Program-made: the position numbers and the translations under genes | Shown: positions 41,184 through 49,775 of the stretch, piece after piece | Position numbering within the stretch: position 1 is the stretch's first letter | Layout of the letters: each line of letters opens with the position of its first letter | Source: Streptomyces sp. CHD11 | Lineage (GTDB): Bacteria; Actinomycetota; Actinomycetes; Streptomycetales; Streptomycetaceae | Reading direction: 5' to 3' | NCBI RefSeq assembly: GCF_018638295.1 | Contig: NZ_JABTTS010000018.1 | Coordinates: 51,736-115,735, forward strand | DNA: 64,000 bases | Notes under the pieces: model-generated | Databases searched by the model: none | Seen by the model: the letters and a program-made list of their open reading frames with translations, nothing else | What the model was told of the DNA's origin: nothing

Positions 41184-44100
41184 ATGCAGATCCGGCTGAC
41201 CGTCGTAGACCCGCTGGGCCCCTCATCCCCCGCGCGGGAGCGGGCCCTGAGCTGCGACGTGCTGGTCACGGCGCCCGCGGGCACTGCTCTGGCCGCGGTC
41301 GCCTCCGCACTGGCCTCGGCGGTCTCCGGCGGCGACGCGGCATCCGGCTCCACGGGCGCACCGGTGCTGTACGCCGGCGACCAGCGGCTCGACGCCCAGC
41401 GCTGCACGCTGGGCGAGCCGCCGCTGATCGACGGGGCGGTGCTGGCCGTGGGCGCCCCCGGCGAGCCCGAGCCGCATCCGGAGCTGGACGAGGCCCCGAC
41501 CCGGCTGCATGTCGTCGCCGGTCCCGACGCGGGCGGCGTGCATCTGCTGCACGGCGGTGAGATCCGGATAGGCCGCTCCGCCGACGCCGACGTCCCGCTC
41601 GACGACCCGGACGTCTCCCGGCTGCACTGCGCGGTCACGGTCGGCGCCGACGGCCGCGTCTCGGTCGCCGACCTCGGCTCCACCAACGGCACCACCCTGG
41701 ACGGCCGCCGCGTGGGCCCCCGCCCGGTCCGTCTGAACCCGGGAGCGCTGCTGCGCATCGGCGAGTCGGCGCTCCGGCTGACTCCGGCGGCGGGTCCGCG
41801 CGCGCGGACGACGACGACACCGGACGGGGAGGGACACGTCCGGGTACCGGGGCCGCGGACGGGCGAGGAGACCGGGAACGGGGCCTTCGGGGGTGCCGAA
41901 GCCGCCGGAAGCGCCGGTGCCTCCGGCGACGTCAGGTCCCCCCGCGGCGCCGGCGCCTCCGGGCACACCGACTCCCCCGGCGACGCCGGGGACTTCCGGG
42001 ACACCGGGGCCGGCGGAAGTGCCGGGCACGGCGAAGGCACCCGGTTCCCCGGTGAGGTCGCGGACGTCCGGGCCGCCTCCGCGGGCGCCGGGGCGGCCGG
42101 GGCTTCTGGCCGTCGGGCGGCGGTCAACGGGGAGAGCCCGCGCGCCCGCGTGGAACCGACGGCCCCGCCGCGGGGGCGGACCCATCACGCCTACGGCTCG
42201 GCGAGCCGGGCCGCCGACGGCCGGCGCACCGACGGTCAGGTCACGGGCGGCCCGTCTCCCGGCGGCCGGTCAGCGGGAGACGGGACGGCCGGCAGCGGGA
42301 CGGCCGGCAGCGGGACGGCCGGCAGCGGGACGCACGGACGGGCTCCCGGCAGCGCGACCGCCGGCGGTGACGCGGCCGACGGACGCAGTCCCGGCGGATA
42401 CGCCGCCCGCGGCCAGACTTCGGGGGCGCCCCGTGGACCACGGGTACCGGAGCAGGGCGAGGCGCCCCGGCCCGAACGGCGGGAAGGCGGCGCCGCCGGA
42501 CGCACGCTGCGGATCGCCCCGCGCGGGGATGTGCCCCGGGTGCCCAAGGGACGCCGCGTGTCACAGCCGCGGCCGGCCGCGGGCGAGGCACACGCGGACC
42601 GCGGGCCGCTCGACGAGGGGCGCGGTGCCGGGTCCGCCGGTCCGGCCGACGCGGGACGCCGGGCCTCCGACGCGGAACACGGCGACTCCCGGGACGAGGC
42701 CCCCGCCGCTCCCGGCCGGAGGCCCGACGGGCTCCGCGCCGGCCGCCCCGGCGGATCTCCCGGCACCACGGGTGACGCACGCGACAGGAGCACCCGCCCG
42801 GCCCGCACAGCCGAAGCGTTCCGCGCCGCCACGGCGCACGAGGGGCCGCACGGCGGAGCCCCCGACGCCCACGCGCCCGGAGGGCCCTCCGCCGGTACCT
42901 CCCACGACGGCATCCCCTCCCCCCGTACCGCCGACGGCACCCCGCGTGACACGCGCTACGACGGGCCTCCCGCCACCACCCCCGCTCGCACCCCCGAGGG
43001 ACCCGCCGGCGGCACGACGGGCCCCGCATCCGGCGGGTACCGCCCGGACGCCGGACACCGTGGTGACGACATCCCCGGCCAGGGGTCCCGCCACGCCGTC
43101 CACGACCCCGGCACCCCCGGCACCGCCGGCACCCGCAAGGGCACCCCCGTCCGCGGCATCGACCTCCCCCCGCCCCCCGGCGGACGGAAGCGGGGCGGGA
43201 TCGGGGCCTGGGCCCGGCGGCTCACCGGTAGCCGGCAGGAGCGCGAGGCCCCGGCGCCGGCGTGGGACGGCCACGACGGCTGTGTCCCGGACGGGGGGCC
43301 CACCCCCGAACCCGCCTTCGTCACGTCCGTACAGCCCGAGACCTGGCCGGACCCCGCCACGCTGCTGCTGACCGCGCTGGGCCCCGGCCCCCGGCTGTGG
43401 GAGCGCGGGCCGGGTCATCCCGAGGCGCTCACGGTGCGGCTCGGCACCACGGACCGGACCGCGCCGGACGGTTCGGGCCTGCTGCCCGCCGTGCCGGTGA
43501 CCTCGGGCCTGCGCGAGGTGGGCGCCCTGGGACTGGCCGGTCCCCGGGAGCGTCTGACCGGGCTGGCCCGCGCGGTGCTGGCCCAGCTCGCCGCGCTGCA
43601 CTCCCCCGACTCGCTGGAGATCGTCCTGATCGCCGCGGACCCCTCCCGCCCCCTGGCGGAGCGCACCGCGCAGTGGTCCTGGCTGGGCTGGCTGCCGCAT
43701 GTCCGCCCCGGGCACGGCCAGGACTGCCGCCTGCTGCTCGCGCACGACCGCGAACAGGCCACCGCGCGCGCCGACGAGCTGCTGCGCCGGCTGGCGGACC
43801 ACGACCACACGGCCGCCCCCGTCCCGGAGGGCGACGGCCCGAACACCGTGGTCGTCGTGGACGGTGACCCCGGTGGCACGGAGATCCGTGAGGCGGTGGC
43901 CCGGCTCGCCCAGGACGGCCCGCGGGCCGGGATCCACGTCGTGTGTCTCGCCGAGACACCCGCCGCCTCCGCCTCGTCCCCGGTGACGGAGACGTACGAG
44001 GCGGCCTGCGCGGTGGTCCCGGCGTTCCGGCGGTGCGGAGCCGTCGCCCTGCTCAGCGGTGACGTGGCGACCACGCTGCGGCTGCTGCGGGTGGCCGGGA

Positions 44101-45422
44101 GCGGCTCCGGGACTCCCCCGGGCCCCGTGGGCCACGGCACGCTCGCCACCGTCGACGCGGTCTCCCCCGCCTGGGCCGAACGGTTCGCACGGGCCCTGGC
44201 GCCGCTGCGCACCGACGGCGCCCCGGGCGAGCGGCACGCGCGCGTGTCCGCTCCGCTGCCCCGGTCGACGCGGCTGCTGGACGAGCTGGGCCTGGCACGG
44301 GCCACCCCGGCCTCGCTGATGGCCCGGTGGGCGGACGCGGCCGACGACACCCAGGCGCTCGGCGGACGCGTCACCGCCATACTGGGCGCCGGACCGCGCG
44401 GACCGGTCGTCGCCGATCTCGCCGCCGACGGACCGCATCTGCTGGTCGAGGGAGCGTCCGGCAGCGGCCGTACGGAGCTGCTGCGGGCGGTCGTCGCCTC
44501 GCTGGCGGCCGCCGAGCGCCCCGACCGGCTGGGCATCGTGCTGGTCGACGGCAGGGGCGGCCCCGCCACGGGCGCCGGACCCGGCGAGGGCCTGCGGGTG
44601 TGTACGGACGTACCGCATGTGACCACGCATCTGGGCGCCAGTGACCCGGTGCGGATGCGGGAGTTCGCCCAGTCCCTGAGCGCCGAGCTGAAGCGGCGCG
44701 CGGAGCTGCTGGGGCGCTCGGACTTCACGGAGTGGCACACCGGACGCGAGCTGTCGGACCGTATGGTCGCCCAGCGCACGGCCGCCTCCCGCGCGGGGGC
44801 GGAACCGGGCGGGCAGAACGGCGACCTGGAGGCCCCGCCCAGCTCCTCCACCCTGCGGCTGCGCCCGGGGGCGGACCGGCGCAGGACCGAGGCCCCGCCG
44901 CCGCTGCCCCGGCTGGTGGTGGTCGTGGACGACCTGGACGCGCTGGTGTCCCCCGCGCTCGGTTCACCGGGGCGGCCCGCCGCCGGTTCGGTGATGCGGG
45001 CGCTGGAGGCCGTGGCGCGCGACGGCGACCGGCTCGGTGTGCATCTGGTGACGGCCACCGGTCCGTGTGCGCGGACGGCGGCGACCGAGCCGGCGCGGCA
45101 GGCGTCGCTGCGCGTCACGCTCGACCACCCGCCCGCACCGGGCGGCTGTCCCGACGCCCCGGCACCGGGCCGTGGCCGCCTGGCTCTCCCGGACGGACGG
45201 GAGACGGCGTTCCAGGGCGGCCGGGTGACGGGCCGTATCCCGCGGACGGCGACCCTGCGGCCGACGGTCGTCCCCCTGGAGTGGCACCGCATGGGCGACC
45301 CCCCGGCCCGCCGCCAGGTCCGCGAACTCGGCAACGGCCCGACGGACCTGGCCCTGCTCGCCAGCGCCCTGGAACGGGCGGCGCGTCAGGTCTCTGCCGC
45401 GGAGGTGCCGTCGCTCCTGTGA
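41184..45422 (+). CDS. Large FHA-domain protein with EccC/FtsK-like ATPase region
   Basis: 1412 residues from ATG 41184. Residues about 105-195 form an FHA domain that binds phosphothreonine (RIGRSADADVPLDDPDVSRLHC, LGSTNGTTLDG). Residues about 200-690 are Gly/Pro/Arg-rich and disordered, with short repeats (GTAGS). The rest resembles EccC/EssC ATPases: a D1-like start (PRLWERGPGHPEALTVRLG, LAQLAALHSPDSLEIVLIAADP), then a P-loop region near 1089 reading GASGSGRT, where the usual Lys is Arg, and a Walker B VVVVDDLDAL near 1242. No membrane helix is seen, unlike EssC. It is divergent from a Ser/Thr kinase, a likely source of the phosphorylated partner. Confidence 0.82.
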   Translation: MQIRLTVVDPLGPSSPARERALSCDVLVTAPAGTALAAVASALASAVSGGDAASGSTGAPVLYAGDQRLDAQRCTLGEPPLIDGAVLAVGAPGEPEPHPELDEAPTRLHVVAGPDAGGVHLLHGGEIRIGRSADADVPLDDPDVSRLHCAVTVGADGRVSVADLGSTNGTTLDGRRVGPRPVRLNPGALLRIGESALRLTPAAGPRARTTTTPDGEGHVRVPGPRTGEETGNGAFGGAEAAGSAGASGDVRSPRGAGASGHTDSPGDAGDFRDTGAGGSAGHGEGTRFPGEVADVRAASAGAGAAGASGRRAAVNGESPRARVEPTAPPRGRTHHAYGSASRAADGRRTDGQVTGGPSPGGRSAGDGTAGSGTAGSGTAGSGTHGRAPGSATAGGDAADGRSPGGYAARGQTSGAPRGPRVPEQGEAPRPERREGGAAGRTLRIAPRGDVPRVPKGRRVSQPRPAAGEAHADRGPLDEGRGAGSAGPADAGRRASDAEHGDSRDEAPAAPGRRPDGLRAGRPGGSPGTTGDARDRSTRPARTAEAFRAATAHEGPHGGAPDAHAPGGPSAGTSHDGIPSPRTADGTPRDTRYDGPPATTPARTPEGPAGGTTGPASGGYRPDAGHRGDDIPGQGSRHAVHDPGTPGTAGTRKGTPVRGIDLPPPPGGRKRGGIGAWARRLTGSRQEREAPAPAWDGHDGCVPDGGPTPEPAFVTSVQPETWPDPATLLLTALGPGPRLWERGPGHPEALTVRLGTTDRTAPDGSGLLPAVPVTSGLREVGALGLAGPRERLTGLARAVLAQLAALHSPDSLEIVLIAADPSRPLAERTAQWSWLGWLPHVRPGHGQDCRLLLAHDREQATARADELLRRLADHDHTAAPVPEGDGPNTVVVVDGDPGGTEIREAVARLAQDGPRAGIHVVCLAETPAASASSPVTETYEAACAVVPAFRRCGAVALLSGDVATTLRLLRVAGSGSGTPPGPVGHGTLATVDAVSPAWAERFARALAPLRTDGAPGERHARVSAPLPRSTRLLDELGLARATPASLMARWADAADDTQALGGRVTAILGAGPRGPVVADLAADGPHLLVEGASGSGRTELLRAVVASLAAAERPDRLGIVLVDGRGGPATGAGPGEGLRVCTDVPHVTTHLGASDPVRMREFAQSLSAELKRRAELLGRSDFTEWHTGRELSDRMVAQRTAASRAGAEPGGQNGDLEAPPSSSTLRLRPGADRRRTEAPPPLPRLVVVVDDLDALVSPALGSPGRPAAGSVMRALEAVARDGDRLGVHLVTATGPCARTAATEPARQASLRVTLDHPPAPGGCPDAPAPGRGRLALPDGRETAFQGGRVTGRIPRTATLRPTVVPLEWHRMGDPPARRQVRELGNGPTDLALLASALERAARQVSAAEVPSLL

Positions 45423-45441
45423 TCCGGGCGGGGAAGGCGGG

Positions 45442-45723
45442 TCAGTGCCCTCCCCGGTTCTTCACCCAGGGTCCGGTTCCGGGCCGGGGCTCGGTGTACG
45501 CGCCGTGCACCTCGGTGGTCAGTTCGTCCCGCGTCACCCGGCCGGACACAACACAGACGACTCCGGTGTGCACGCCGTAGTGCCCGTCGCCGATGTGGAC
45601 CGCGTACTCCTCGCCGCACCAGAAGGGCGGCCGCGGTGACTGACCGTCCGATGAGCAAGTCCTCAGCTTCCCTGCTTCGCGTGAGCAAGTCATGAGCCGG
45701 GACACCCGGGCGCACTGACGCAT
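45442..45723 (-). CDS. Small hypothetical protein
   Basis: Up to 93 residues from ATG 45723; ATG 45693 is an alternative. Third-position GC is high from about WCGEEYAVHIGDGHYG onward and poor before it, so the true start may be later. The conserved-looking core is HIGDGHYGVHTGVVCVVSGRVTRDEL followed by a Pro-rich tail. There is no known domain, signal or membrane helix. It converges with the FHA-ATPase gene, stops 20 bp from its stop, and is divergent from the sugar ABC operon. Confidence 0.5.
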   Translation of the reverse strand: MRQCARVSRLMTCSREAGKLRTCSSDGQSPRPPFWCGEEYAVHIGDGHYGVHTGVVCVVSGRVTRDELTTEVHGAYTEPRPGTGPWVKNRGGH

Positions 45724-45816
45724 GGTCACGACGCGGTCACGATCCATGACTTGACACGGAACGCACTCTTGCCACCCCCACCCCCCGGGCGTAGACCAGA
45801 GCGCACGGGAAGCGCT

Positions 45817-45826
45817 CGAACGTTCG
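45817..45826. promoter_or_regulatory. Candidate operator of the second sugar ABC operon
   Basis: A 10-bp perfect palindrome CGAACGTTCG with a central CG lies 35 bp upstream of the binding-protein start, next to a GGAAGCGCTC half-site-like motif. Central-CG palindromes at such positions are typical of LacI-family sugar repressors. Only position and symmetry support it. Confidence 0.35.
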
Positions 45827-45861
45827 GCTGAGTACGACGGAGTACGAAGAACGGGGCAGTG

Positions 45862-47280
45862 ATGCGCAGGACGAACAGGATCATCCGGATACCCAAGTCG
45901 CCCGACCGTCCCACGACGACACCCCGCTCCCGCACGGCGCTGAGGGCCGCCGCCGCGCTCGCCGCGGGTGTGCTCGCGGTCTCGCTCACCGCCTGCGGAG
46001 GCGACGACGACAGCGGTGACAACGACAAGGGCGGCGGGACCGGCGACACCGGCACCACCGTCACCCTGCCCGACCTGAAGGGCGAGAGCCTGGAGGTCGC
46101 CGCCGTGTGGACCGGCGCCGAGCAGGAGAACTTCAAGAAGGTCCTCGCCGAGTTCGAGAAGCGCACCGGCGCCGAGGTGACCTTCGTGCCGGCCCAGGAC
46201 CCGATCATCAACTTCCTCGGTTCGAAGATCGCGGGCGGTGCCCCGCCGGACGTGGCGCTGCTGCCGCAGCCGGGCGCCATCAAACAGGCCGTGGAGAAGG
46301 GCTGGGCCAAGCCGCTGGGCGCGGCGGCCACCAAGGAGCTCACCGAGAACTACGCGCAGGCCTGGCAGGACATCGGCAAGGTCGACGGCAAGCAGTACGG
46401 CGTCTACTACAAGGCCGCCAACAAGTCGCTGATCTGGTACAACGCCCAGGTCTTCGAGAACGCCGGCGCGACCGAGCCCACGACATGGGACGAACTGCTC
46501 ACCACCGCGCAGACGGTGTACGACTCCGGGGTCACGCCGTTCTCGGTCGGCGGCGCCGACGGCTGGACGCTGACCGACTGGTTCGAGAACGTCTATCTGT
46601 CCCAGGCGGGGCCGGAGAAGTACGACCAGCTGGCCCGGCACGAGATCAAGTGGACGGACCCGTCCGTCAAGGAGGCCCTGACCACGCTCGCCGGGATCTG
46701 GGGCAAGAAGGACTATGTCGCGGGCGGCGCGTCCGGTGCCCTGCAGACGGAGTTCCCCGCGTCGGTGACCCAGACCTTCACCGGCGGCGACCAGCCCAAG
46801 GCCGGCATGGTCTACGAGGGCGACTTCGTCCAGGTCAACATTGCCGAGACCGAGGCGGAGGTGGGCACGGACGCCAAGGTGTTCCCGTTCCCGGCGGTCG
46901 GGGACGCCCCGCCCGTGGTGTCCGGCGGCGACGCGGCGGTGATCCTGGAGGAGTCCGAGGCGGCGCAGGCGCTGGCCACCTTCCTCGCCTCCCCGGACGC
47001 GGCGGGCATCCAGGCGAAGCTGGGCGGCTACCTCTCGCCCAACAAGAACGTGCCGAACTCCGCGTACCCCAACGAGGTGCAGCAGAAGATGGCCAAGGCA
47101 CTGATCGACGCCGGTGACGACTTCCGCTTCGACATGTCCGACCAGGCCCCGCAGGCCTTCGGCGGCACGCCGGGCAAGGGCGAGTGGAAGGCGCTGCAGG
47201 ACTTCCTGAAGAACCCGAAGGACATCGCGGGGGCGCAGGCGCGGCTGGAGGCCGACGCGGCCGCGGCGTACGGGAACTGA
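45862..47280 (+). CDS. Sugar-binding lipoprotein of ABC transporter
   Basis: 472 residues from ATG 45862 (a GTG directly before it is also possible). A long signal peptide ends in lipobox LTAC with Cys45, then an acidic Gly/Asp-rich tether (GGDDDSGDNDKGGG). The mature protein is a family-1 solute-binding protein: VAAVWTGAEQENFKKVLAEFEK, GGAPPDVALLPQPG, KSLIWYNAQVFE, FSVGGADGWTLTDWFEN. It delivers a carbohydrate to the two permeases encoded next. Alpha-glucoside-type receptors look similar, but the substrate is not decided by sequence. Confidence 0.93.
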   Translation: MRRTNRIIRIPKSPDRPTTTPRSRTALRAAAALAAGVLAVSLTACGGDDDSGDNDKGGGTGDTGTTVTLPDLKGESLEVAAVWTGAEQENFKKVLAEFEKRTGAEVTFVPAQDPIINFLGSKIAGGAPPDVALLPQPGAIKQAVEKGWAKPLGAAATKELTENYAQAWQDIGKVDGKQYGVYYKAANKSLIWYNAQVFENAGATEPTTWDELLTTAQTVYDSGVTPFSVGGADGWTLTDWFENVYLSQAGPEKYDQLARHEIKWTDPSVKEALTTLAGIWGKKDYVAGGASGALQTEFPASVTQTFTGGDQPKAGMVYEGDFVQVNIAETEAEVGTDAKVFPFPAVGDAPPVVSGGDAAVILEESEAAQALATFLASPDAAGIQAKLGGYLSPNKNVPNSAYPNEVQQKMAKALIDAGDDFRFDMSDQAPQAFGGTPGKGEWKALQDFLKNPKDIAGAQARLEADAAAAYGN

Positions 47281-47287
47281 TCCGGCG

Positions 47288-48637
47288 ATGGCGTCGGACA
47301 CGGCGGCGGGGGCCCCGAAGAGGACCCCCGCCGCTCCGAAGTCGCGCAAGAGCGTCACCGGCACCCGGAGAACGGTCGCGGCGCTGTTCCTGCTGCCCGC
47401 CCTCGTGCTGCTCGGTGCGCTCGTGGTCTACCCGATCGGGTACTCCGTCGTCCGCAGTTTCTACGACCAGTCCGGCGACGGTTTCGCCGGGTTCGACAAC
47501 TACCAGGCGCTGTTCACCGACGACGGCATCCGCACCGCCCTGAAGAACAACATCATCTGGGTGGTGTTCGCGCCCACGGTCGCCACCGCGCTCGGTCTGA
47601 TCTTCGCGGTACTGACCGAACGGGTGCGCTGGGGCACGGCGTTCAAGCTGGTCGTCTTCATGCCGATGGCGATCTCGATGCTGGCGGCCGGCATCATCTT
47701 CCGCCTCGTGTACGACCAGGACCCGGACAAGGGTGTGGCGAACGCGGTGTGGGTCGGGGTGCACGACACCTTCGCCGAGTCGTCGGCGTTCCCCAAGGCA
47801 CACCCGGGCCGTGAGTCGCCGCTGGAACCGGCCGGCGGGGGCGCGTTCATCACCCGGGACACGGTGAGCGCCGGTGACACGGTCACGCTGCCGCTGGTCG
47901 GTGTCGCCCCGGACCTGATGCCGGACGGCGCGAAGCCCGCGGCGGCGGCGAAGCCGGAGGACGACCGGATCACCGGCACCACCTGGCAGGACTTCACCCG
48001 GGGCAAGGGTGTCGGGGCGCTGAACCAGGTCGACGCCTCCGAGCTGGGCTATCCGGGGATGCGGATCGAGGCCGTCAGGGACGGCGAGGTGGTGGAGACG
48101 GCGACGGCCGGCGACGACGGCACGTTCTCGCTGTCCTCGAAGGCCGACGGGGCACACCTCCGGCTGCCGGCGAGCAACTTCGCGGCACCGTACAACGGGC
48201 TGGACTGGCTCGGCCCGTCGCTGGTCACACCGGCCATCATCGGCTCGTACATCTGGATGTGGGCGGGCTTCGCGATGGTGCTGATCGCGGCCGGGCTCGC
48301 GGGGATGCCCCGGGAGCTGCTGGAGGCCGCGCGGGTGGACGGGGCGAACGAGTGGCAGGTCTTCAGACGGGTCACGGTGCCCCTGCTGGCGCCGGTCCTC
48401 GCGGTGGTCACCGTCACCCTGATGATCAATGTGCTCAAGGTGTTCGACCTGGTCTTCATCATCGCCCCGGGCTCCTCCCAGGACGATGCCAACGTCCTGG
48501 CGCTGGAGCTGTACCGCCAGGGCTTCTCCGCGGACCAGCCGGGCATCGCGAGCGCCATCGCGGTGTTCCTGCTGCTGCTGGTGATCCCGGTGATGTGGTT
48601 CAACGTCAGGCGGCTGCGGCGGGAGGTCAGGCGATGA
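47288..48637 (+). CDS. Sugar ABC transporter permease (MalF type) with large extracytoplasmic insertion
   Basis: 449 residues, about 130-150 longer than usual for this family. After TM helices 1-4 (to about residue 140) an insertion of about 165 residues (145-310) carries two beta-rich stretches (FITRDTVSAGDTVTLPLVGV and MRIEAVRDGEVVETATAGDDGTFSL) resembling Ig- or CNA-B-like folds, likely outside the membrane. The chain then re-enters (SLVTPAIIGSYIWMWAGFAMVL) with an intact EAA loop (LLEAARVDGANEWQVFRRV). ATG 47288 is seven bases past the previous stop. Its 3' end is duplicated downstream (48696-48732). MalF of E. coli also has a large periplasmic loop, but at a different place. Confidence 0.9.
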   Translation: MASDTAAGAPKRTPAAPKSRKSVTGTRRTVAALFLLPALVLLGALVVYPIGYSVVRSFYDQSGDGFAGFDNYQALFTDDGIRTALKNNIIWVVFAPTVATALGLIFAVLTERVRWGTAFKLVVFMPMAISMLAAGIIFRLVYDQDPDKGVANAVWVGVHDTFAESSAFPKAHPGRESPLEPAGGGAFITRDTVSAGDTVTLPLVGVAPDLMPDGAKPAAAAKPEDDRITGTTWQDFTRGKGVGALNQVDASELGYPGMRIEAVRDGEVVETATAGDDGTFSLSSKADGAHLRLPASNFAAPYNGLDWLGPSLVTPAIIGSYIWMWAGFAMVLIAAGLAGMPRELLEAARVDGANEWQVFRRVTVPLLAPVLAVVTVTLMINVLKVFDLVFIIAPGSSQDDANVLALELYRQGFSADQPGIASAIAVFLLLLVIPVMWFNVRRLRREVRR

Positions 48638-48732
48638 ACCGGCGTCGACCGAGTGACTGCCGGGGGTCCGGGGGTCGCCCCCCGGGCGGGCACAGCAACG
48701 TCAGGCGGCTGCGGCGGGAGGTCAGGCGATGA
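48601..48732 (+). repeat. 37-bp direct repeat flanking a GC-rich palindromic insert
   Basis: The last 37 bases of the MalF-type gene (48601-48637) are repeated exactly at 48696-48732. The 58 bp between include a hairpin-forming GGGGGTCC... /CCCCCCGGGCG stretch like the small REP-like palindromes common in Streptomyces intergenic DNA. The result is a 95-bp duplication-insertion exactly at the gene junction. Confidence 0.85.
48634..48732 (+). CDS. Mini-ORF (32 aa) created between the two permease genes
   Basis: ATG 48634 overlaps the stop of the MalF-type gene as ATGA. Its own TGA (48730-48732) overlaps the MalG-type start ATG 48729, again as ATGA. The 32-residue product is MNRRRPSDCRGSGGRP... 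and ends in the same NVRRLRREVRR as the permease. It shares the GGGAGG ribosome site in each repeat copy. It probably has no protein function but keeps translation continuous across the insertion. Expression is not proven. Confidence 0.4.
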   Translation: MNRRRPSDCRGSGGRPPGGHSNVRRLRREVRR

Positions 48733-49628
48733 GTGCCACCAAGGCGGCCGCACCGGCCGTCCCCCCTGTCAGGGCCGAACAGTCGCTCGGTTCGCGGCTC
48801 TCCCAGTGGGTGAGCGGCGGTCTGGTCCGTGTGTTCCTGATCGTCGTCGGCCTGTTCTGGCTGGTCCCGACGTTCGGGCTGCTGCTGGCCAGTCTGCGCA
48901 CCCCGCGGGACATGGCCGCCGACGGCTGGTGGACGGTGTTCACCGAGCCTTCGCAGCTCACCTTCGACGCCTACGGGACACTGCTGAAGAACGACGACAT
49001 CACCGGTTCGCTGCTGAACACGGCGTACATCACGGTGCCGGCGACCGTGCTGGTGGTGGTGATCGGCTCACTCGCGGGCTACGCCTTCGCCTGGATGGAG
49101 TTCCCCGGCCGTGACTGGTGGTTCCTGGCGGTGGTGGGGCTGCTGGTGGTGCCGGTGCAGGTGGCGCTGATCCCGATCGCCGAACTCTTCGGTTCGCTGG
49201 GCATCTTCGGTTCCCTGACCGGTGTGGTCCTCTTCCACGTCGGCTTCGGACTGCCGTTCGCGGTGTTCCTGCTGCGGAACTTCTTCGCGGAGATCCCGAG
49301 GGAGCTGCTGGAGGCTGCCCGGCTGGACGGCGCGGGCGAACTGCGGCTGTTCGTACGGGTCGTGATGCCGCTCGCCGGGCCGGCGATCGCCGCGCTCGGC
49401 ATCTTCCAGTTCCTGTGGGTGTGGAACGACATGCTGGTCGCGCTGATCTTCACCGATTCGGGGAGCCAGCCGATCACGGTCGCCCTGCAGACCCAGGTAC
49501 GGCAGTTCGGCAACAACATCGACGTCCTGGCGCCGGGCGCGTTCATCTCGATGGTGGTTCCGCTGGTCGTGTTCTTCGCGTTCCAGCGGCAGTTCGTCAC
49601 CGGCGTGATGGCAGGGGCGGTCAAGTAG
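48729..49628 (+). CDS. Sugar ABC transporter permease (MalG type)
   Basis: 299 residues from ATG 48729, with GGGAGG upstream. Six membrane helices; TM1 VRVFLIVVGLFWLVPTFGLLL, and the family block TVLVVVIGSLAGYAFAWMEFPG. The EAA loop is present (ELLEAARLDGAGELRLFVRVVMPLAGP) and the C-terminal FVTGVMAGAVK matches MalG proteins. It is the last gene of the importer operon; a terminator follows within 20 bp. As in the other operon, no ATPase is encoded. Confidence 0.94.
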   Translation: MSATKAAAPAVPPVRAEQSLGSRLSQWVSGGLVRVFLIVVGLFWLVPTFGLLLASLRTPRDMAADGWWTVFTEPSQLTFDAYGTLLKNDDITGSLLNTAYITVPATVLVVVIGSLAGYAFAWMEFPGRDWWFLAVVGLLVVPVQVALIPIAELFGSLGIFGSLTGVVLFHVGFGLPFAVFLLRNFFAEIPRELLEAARLDGAGELRLFVRVVMPLAGPAIAALGIFQFLWVWNDMLVALIFTDSGSQPITVALQTQVRQFGNNIDVLAPGAFISMVVPLVVFFAFQRQFVTGVMAGAVK

Positions 49629-49647
49629 CAGACAGCGCGACAAAGTT

Positions 49648-49678
49648 GAAGGGGCGGACCGGTGAGGTCCGCCCCTTC
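49648..49678 (+). terminator. Terminator of the second sugar ABC operon
   Basis: Perfect 13-bp stem GAAGGGGCGGACC / GGTCCGCCCCTTC with a 5-base loop, 20 bp after the permease stop. Confidence 0.85.
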
Positions 49679-49775
49679 GTGTGACGGACGTCCCCCGGAT
49701 GCCGCAGGGCGCGTAACCAAGTCGGCCCAGCGGCCGTTGCCGGGCAGAACGCCCGCACCGACCGTTGGATGCCCC

